A stretch of 6,042 bases of DNA, from positions 1-6,042 of the forward strand of contig SKWP01000167.1 of assembly GCA_007128865.1 (NCBI GenBank), written 5' to 3'. The notes under the pieces were generated by a model. The model was not told the DNA's origin. It was given only the letters and a program-made list of their open reading frames with translations, and made no database searches. The number at the start of each line of letters is the position of its first letter. Position 1 is the first letter of the stretch. Source of the DNA: Paracoccaceae bacterium. Its GTDB lineage: Bacteria > Pseudomonadota > Alphaproteobacteria > Rhodobacterales > Rhodobacteraceae. Positions 5,057-6,042 of this stretch are shown here, one piece after another. The translations under genes were made by a program, and so were the position numbers.

Positions 5057-5884
5057 TCAGAGGTCGGGCAGCAGTTCGTCGAGCAGCCGTTCGATCCGGC
5101 CACCCGCTGCCGCGGCATTTGCCAGAACCGCCTCGATGGTGTCGGGTTGCTGTTCGGGCCCGCCGGTGGCGGCGTTGGAAATCGCCGAAAGGCCCAGCAC
5201 CGAAAACCCCGCATGCACCGCGGCGATGACGTCCATCACCGTCGACATGCCCACCGCATCGCCGCCGGCCATCCGGCAGAAGCGCCGTTCGGCGCTGGTT
5301 TCCAGAACCGGACCCAGAACGCCGGCATAGATGCCCCGTTGCAGGGCCACACCGGCACGCGCGGCTGCGGCCAGTGCGGCGGCGCGCAGGGCGGGATCAT
5401 AGGCGCGCGACATGTCGGGAAAGCGCAGGCCGAGTTCCGCTGCGTTCGGTCCGACCAGCGGATTGGTGCCGGTCAGGTTGATGTGATCCTCGATGAGCAT
5501 CACATCGCCGGGCCGGAAACCGGGGTTGAGCCCGCCGGCCGCATTGGTCACCACCAGCCGCCCGGCCCCCATGCGGCGCATCAGATAGACCGGCAGCGCA
5601 ATGTCGGCCGGGCTCCAGCCTTCATAGAGGTGCAGCCTTCCCTGCATCGCCACCACCCGCCGGCCCGAGAGCGTGCCGGTCACGAACCGCCCCGCGTGCC
5701 CCGGCGCGGTGGCCACGGCAAGGCCCGGGATTTCGGCATAGGGGATGTGGCGGGCATCGGCGATCCGCTCTGCAAGCCCGCCAAGCCCGGTGCCGAGGAT
5801 CAGCGCCACCTCCACCTGCCCGCCGATGCGGGGCAGGGCGGCCGCGGCGGCCGCGTTCACACGTTCCAGCATCGCTTGCGCCAT
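5057..5884 (-). CDS. punA: purine nucleoside phosphorylase, PunA/XapA (trimeric) class
   Basis: The enzyme phosphorolyses purine (deoxy)nucleosides such as inosine and guanosine to the free base and (deoxy)ribose 1-phosphate in cytosolic purine salvage. The 275 residues match the trimeric class. Motifs in order: GTGLGG at 31-36 (phosphate loop), PGHAGRFVTG at 61-70 with His63, GRLHLYEG at 82-89 with Arg83 and His85, TNAAGGLN at 113-120, GPVLET at 191-196 with the base-binding Glu195, VGMSTVMDV at 211-219 with the ribose-contacting Met213, and SAISNAA at 233-239 with Asn237 in the position of the base-contacting asparagine of human PNP. The ATG at 5884 has AAGGGAG 8 nt upstream on the - strand. 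Upstream in-frame codons to 6022 do not resemble the family. In related bacteria this gene often neighbours other nucleoside-salvage genes, which would lie beyond the right edge. Nucleoside preference cannot be fixed by eye. Confidence 0.96.
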   Translation of the reverse strand: MAQAMLERVNAAAAAALPRIGGQVEVALILGTGLGGLAERIADARHIPYAEIPGLAVATAPGHAGRFVTGTLSGRRVVAMQGRLHLYEGWSPADIALPVYLMRRMGAGRLVVTNAAGGLNPGFRPGDVMLIEDHINLTGTNPLVGPNAAELGLRFPDMSRAYDPALRAAALAAAARAGVALQRGIYAGVLGPVLETSAERRFCRMAGGDAVGMSTVMDVIAAVHAGFSVLGLSAISNAATGGPEQQPDTIEAVLANAAAAGGRIERLLDELLPDL

Positions 5885-5915
5885 GGTGGTGGCTCCCTTT
5901 CCCTGCTGCCTGCCG

Positions 5916-5944
5916 GGTATGGCGTGCTTCGCCGCCGCCGCCAA
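5916..5944 (-). promoter_or_regulatory. candidate promoter of the purine nucleoside phosphorylase gene
   Basis: On the - strand TTGGCG (5939-5944, four matches to the -35 consensus) is followed after exactly 17 nt by CATACC (5916-5921, three matches to the -10). Initiation near 5909 would leave a short leader of about 25 nt containing the AAGGGAG ribosome binding site. Spacing is ideal but both hexamers are imperfect. Confidence 0.3.
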
Positions 5945-5967
5945 GCCCCGCCTGCGGTCTTGCGTGG

Positions 5968-5984
5968 ACAGGCCGGAGGCCTGT
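5968..5984. repeat. perfect 7-bp inverted repeat upstream of the phosphorylase gene
   Basis: ACAGGCC and GGCCTGT flank a 3-nt GGA centre. It lies about 85 nt upstream of the phosphorylase start and about 24 nt above the candidate -35, where an operator or the terminator of an upstream gene could be. No T-run follows on either strand. Confidence 0.45.
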
Positions 5985-6042
5985 GTCGACCCTGCAGACC
6001 GGCTGCACCGGCGCCCCGGCACGCCGCCCGCCCACCCACCCC

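Overview
The window is very GC-rich. Its codon use and gene families fit an alphaproteobacterium, most likely of the Rhodobacterales/Rhodobacteraceae; this is inferred from protein style, not from a marker gene. It reads as chromosomal housekeeping and accessory DNA. I see no insertion sequence, phage gene, CRISPR array, tRNA or rRNA.

Layout. Positions 1-1116 (+) hold the 3' part of a HlyD/PrtE-type membrane-fusion (periplasmic adaptor) protein of a type I secretion system. It is followed by a gene-free stretch of about 460 nt (1117-1575) with several small inverted repeats. A RidA-family protein lies at 1576-2040 (+). A 234-nt leader (2041-2274) can fold over the ribosome binding site of the next gene. 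Then comes a tightly packed + strand cluster: a COG3146/DUF482 GNAT-like acyltransferase (2275-3486), a glutathione S-transferase (3479-4102) and a pterin-4a-carbinolamine dehydratase (4099-4398). These genes overlap by 8 and 4 nt, so they are probably co-transcribed and translationally coupled.

On the - strand, converging on this cluster with only 27 nt between stop codons, are a Prx5-type peroxiredoxin (4426-4914) and, upstream of it, a PunA/XapA-class purine nucleoside phosphorylase (5057-5884). The 142 nt between these two genes carry three perfect hairpins in a row (5001-5050).

How the genes may work together. RidA (hydrolysis of reactive enamine/imine intermediates), the GST (glutathione conjugation or reduction), the carbinolamine dehydratase (pterin dehydration) and the peroxiredoxin (peroxide reduction) are all repair or detoxification enzymes for reactive small molecules. 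The DUF482 protein belongs to a conserved family of unknown substrate. The cluster is therefore a reasonable metabolite-damage/redox neighbourhood, but that is inference from gene adjacency. I found no clearly novel system. The most distinctive signals are the structured leader before the DUF482 gene and the triple hairpin before the peroxiredoxin gene.
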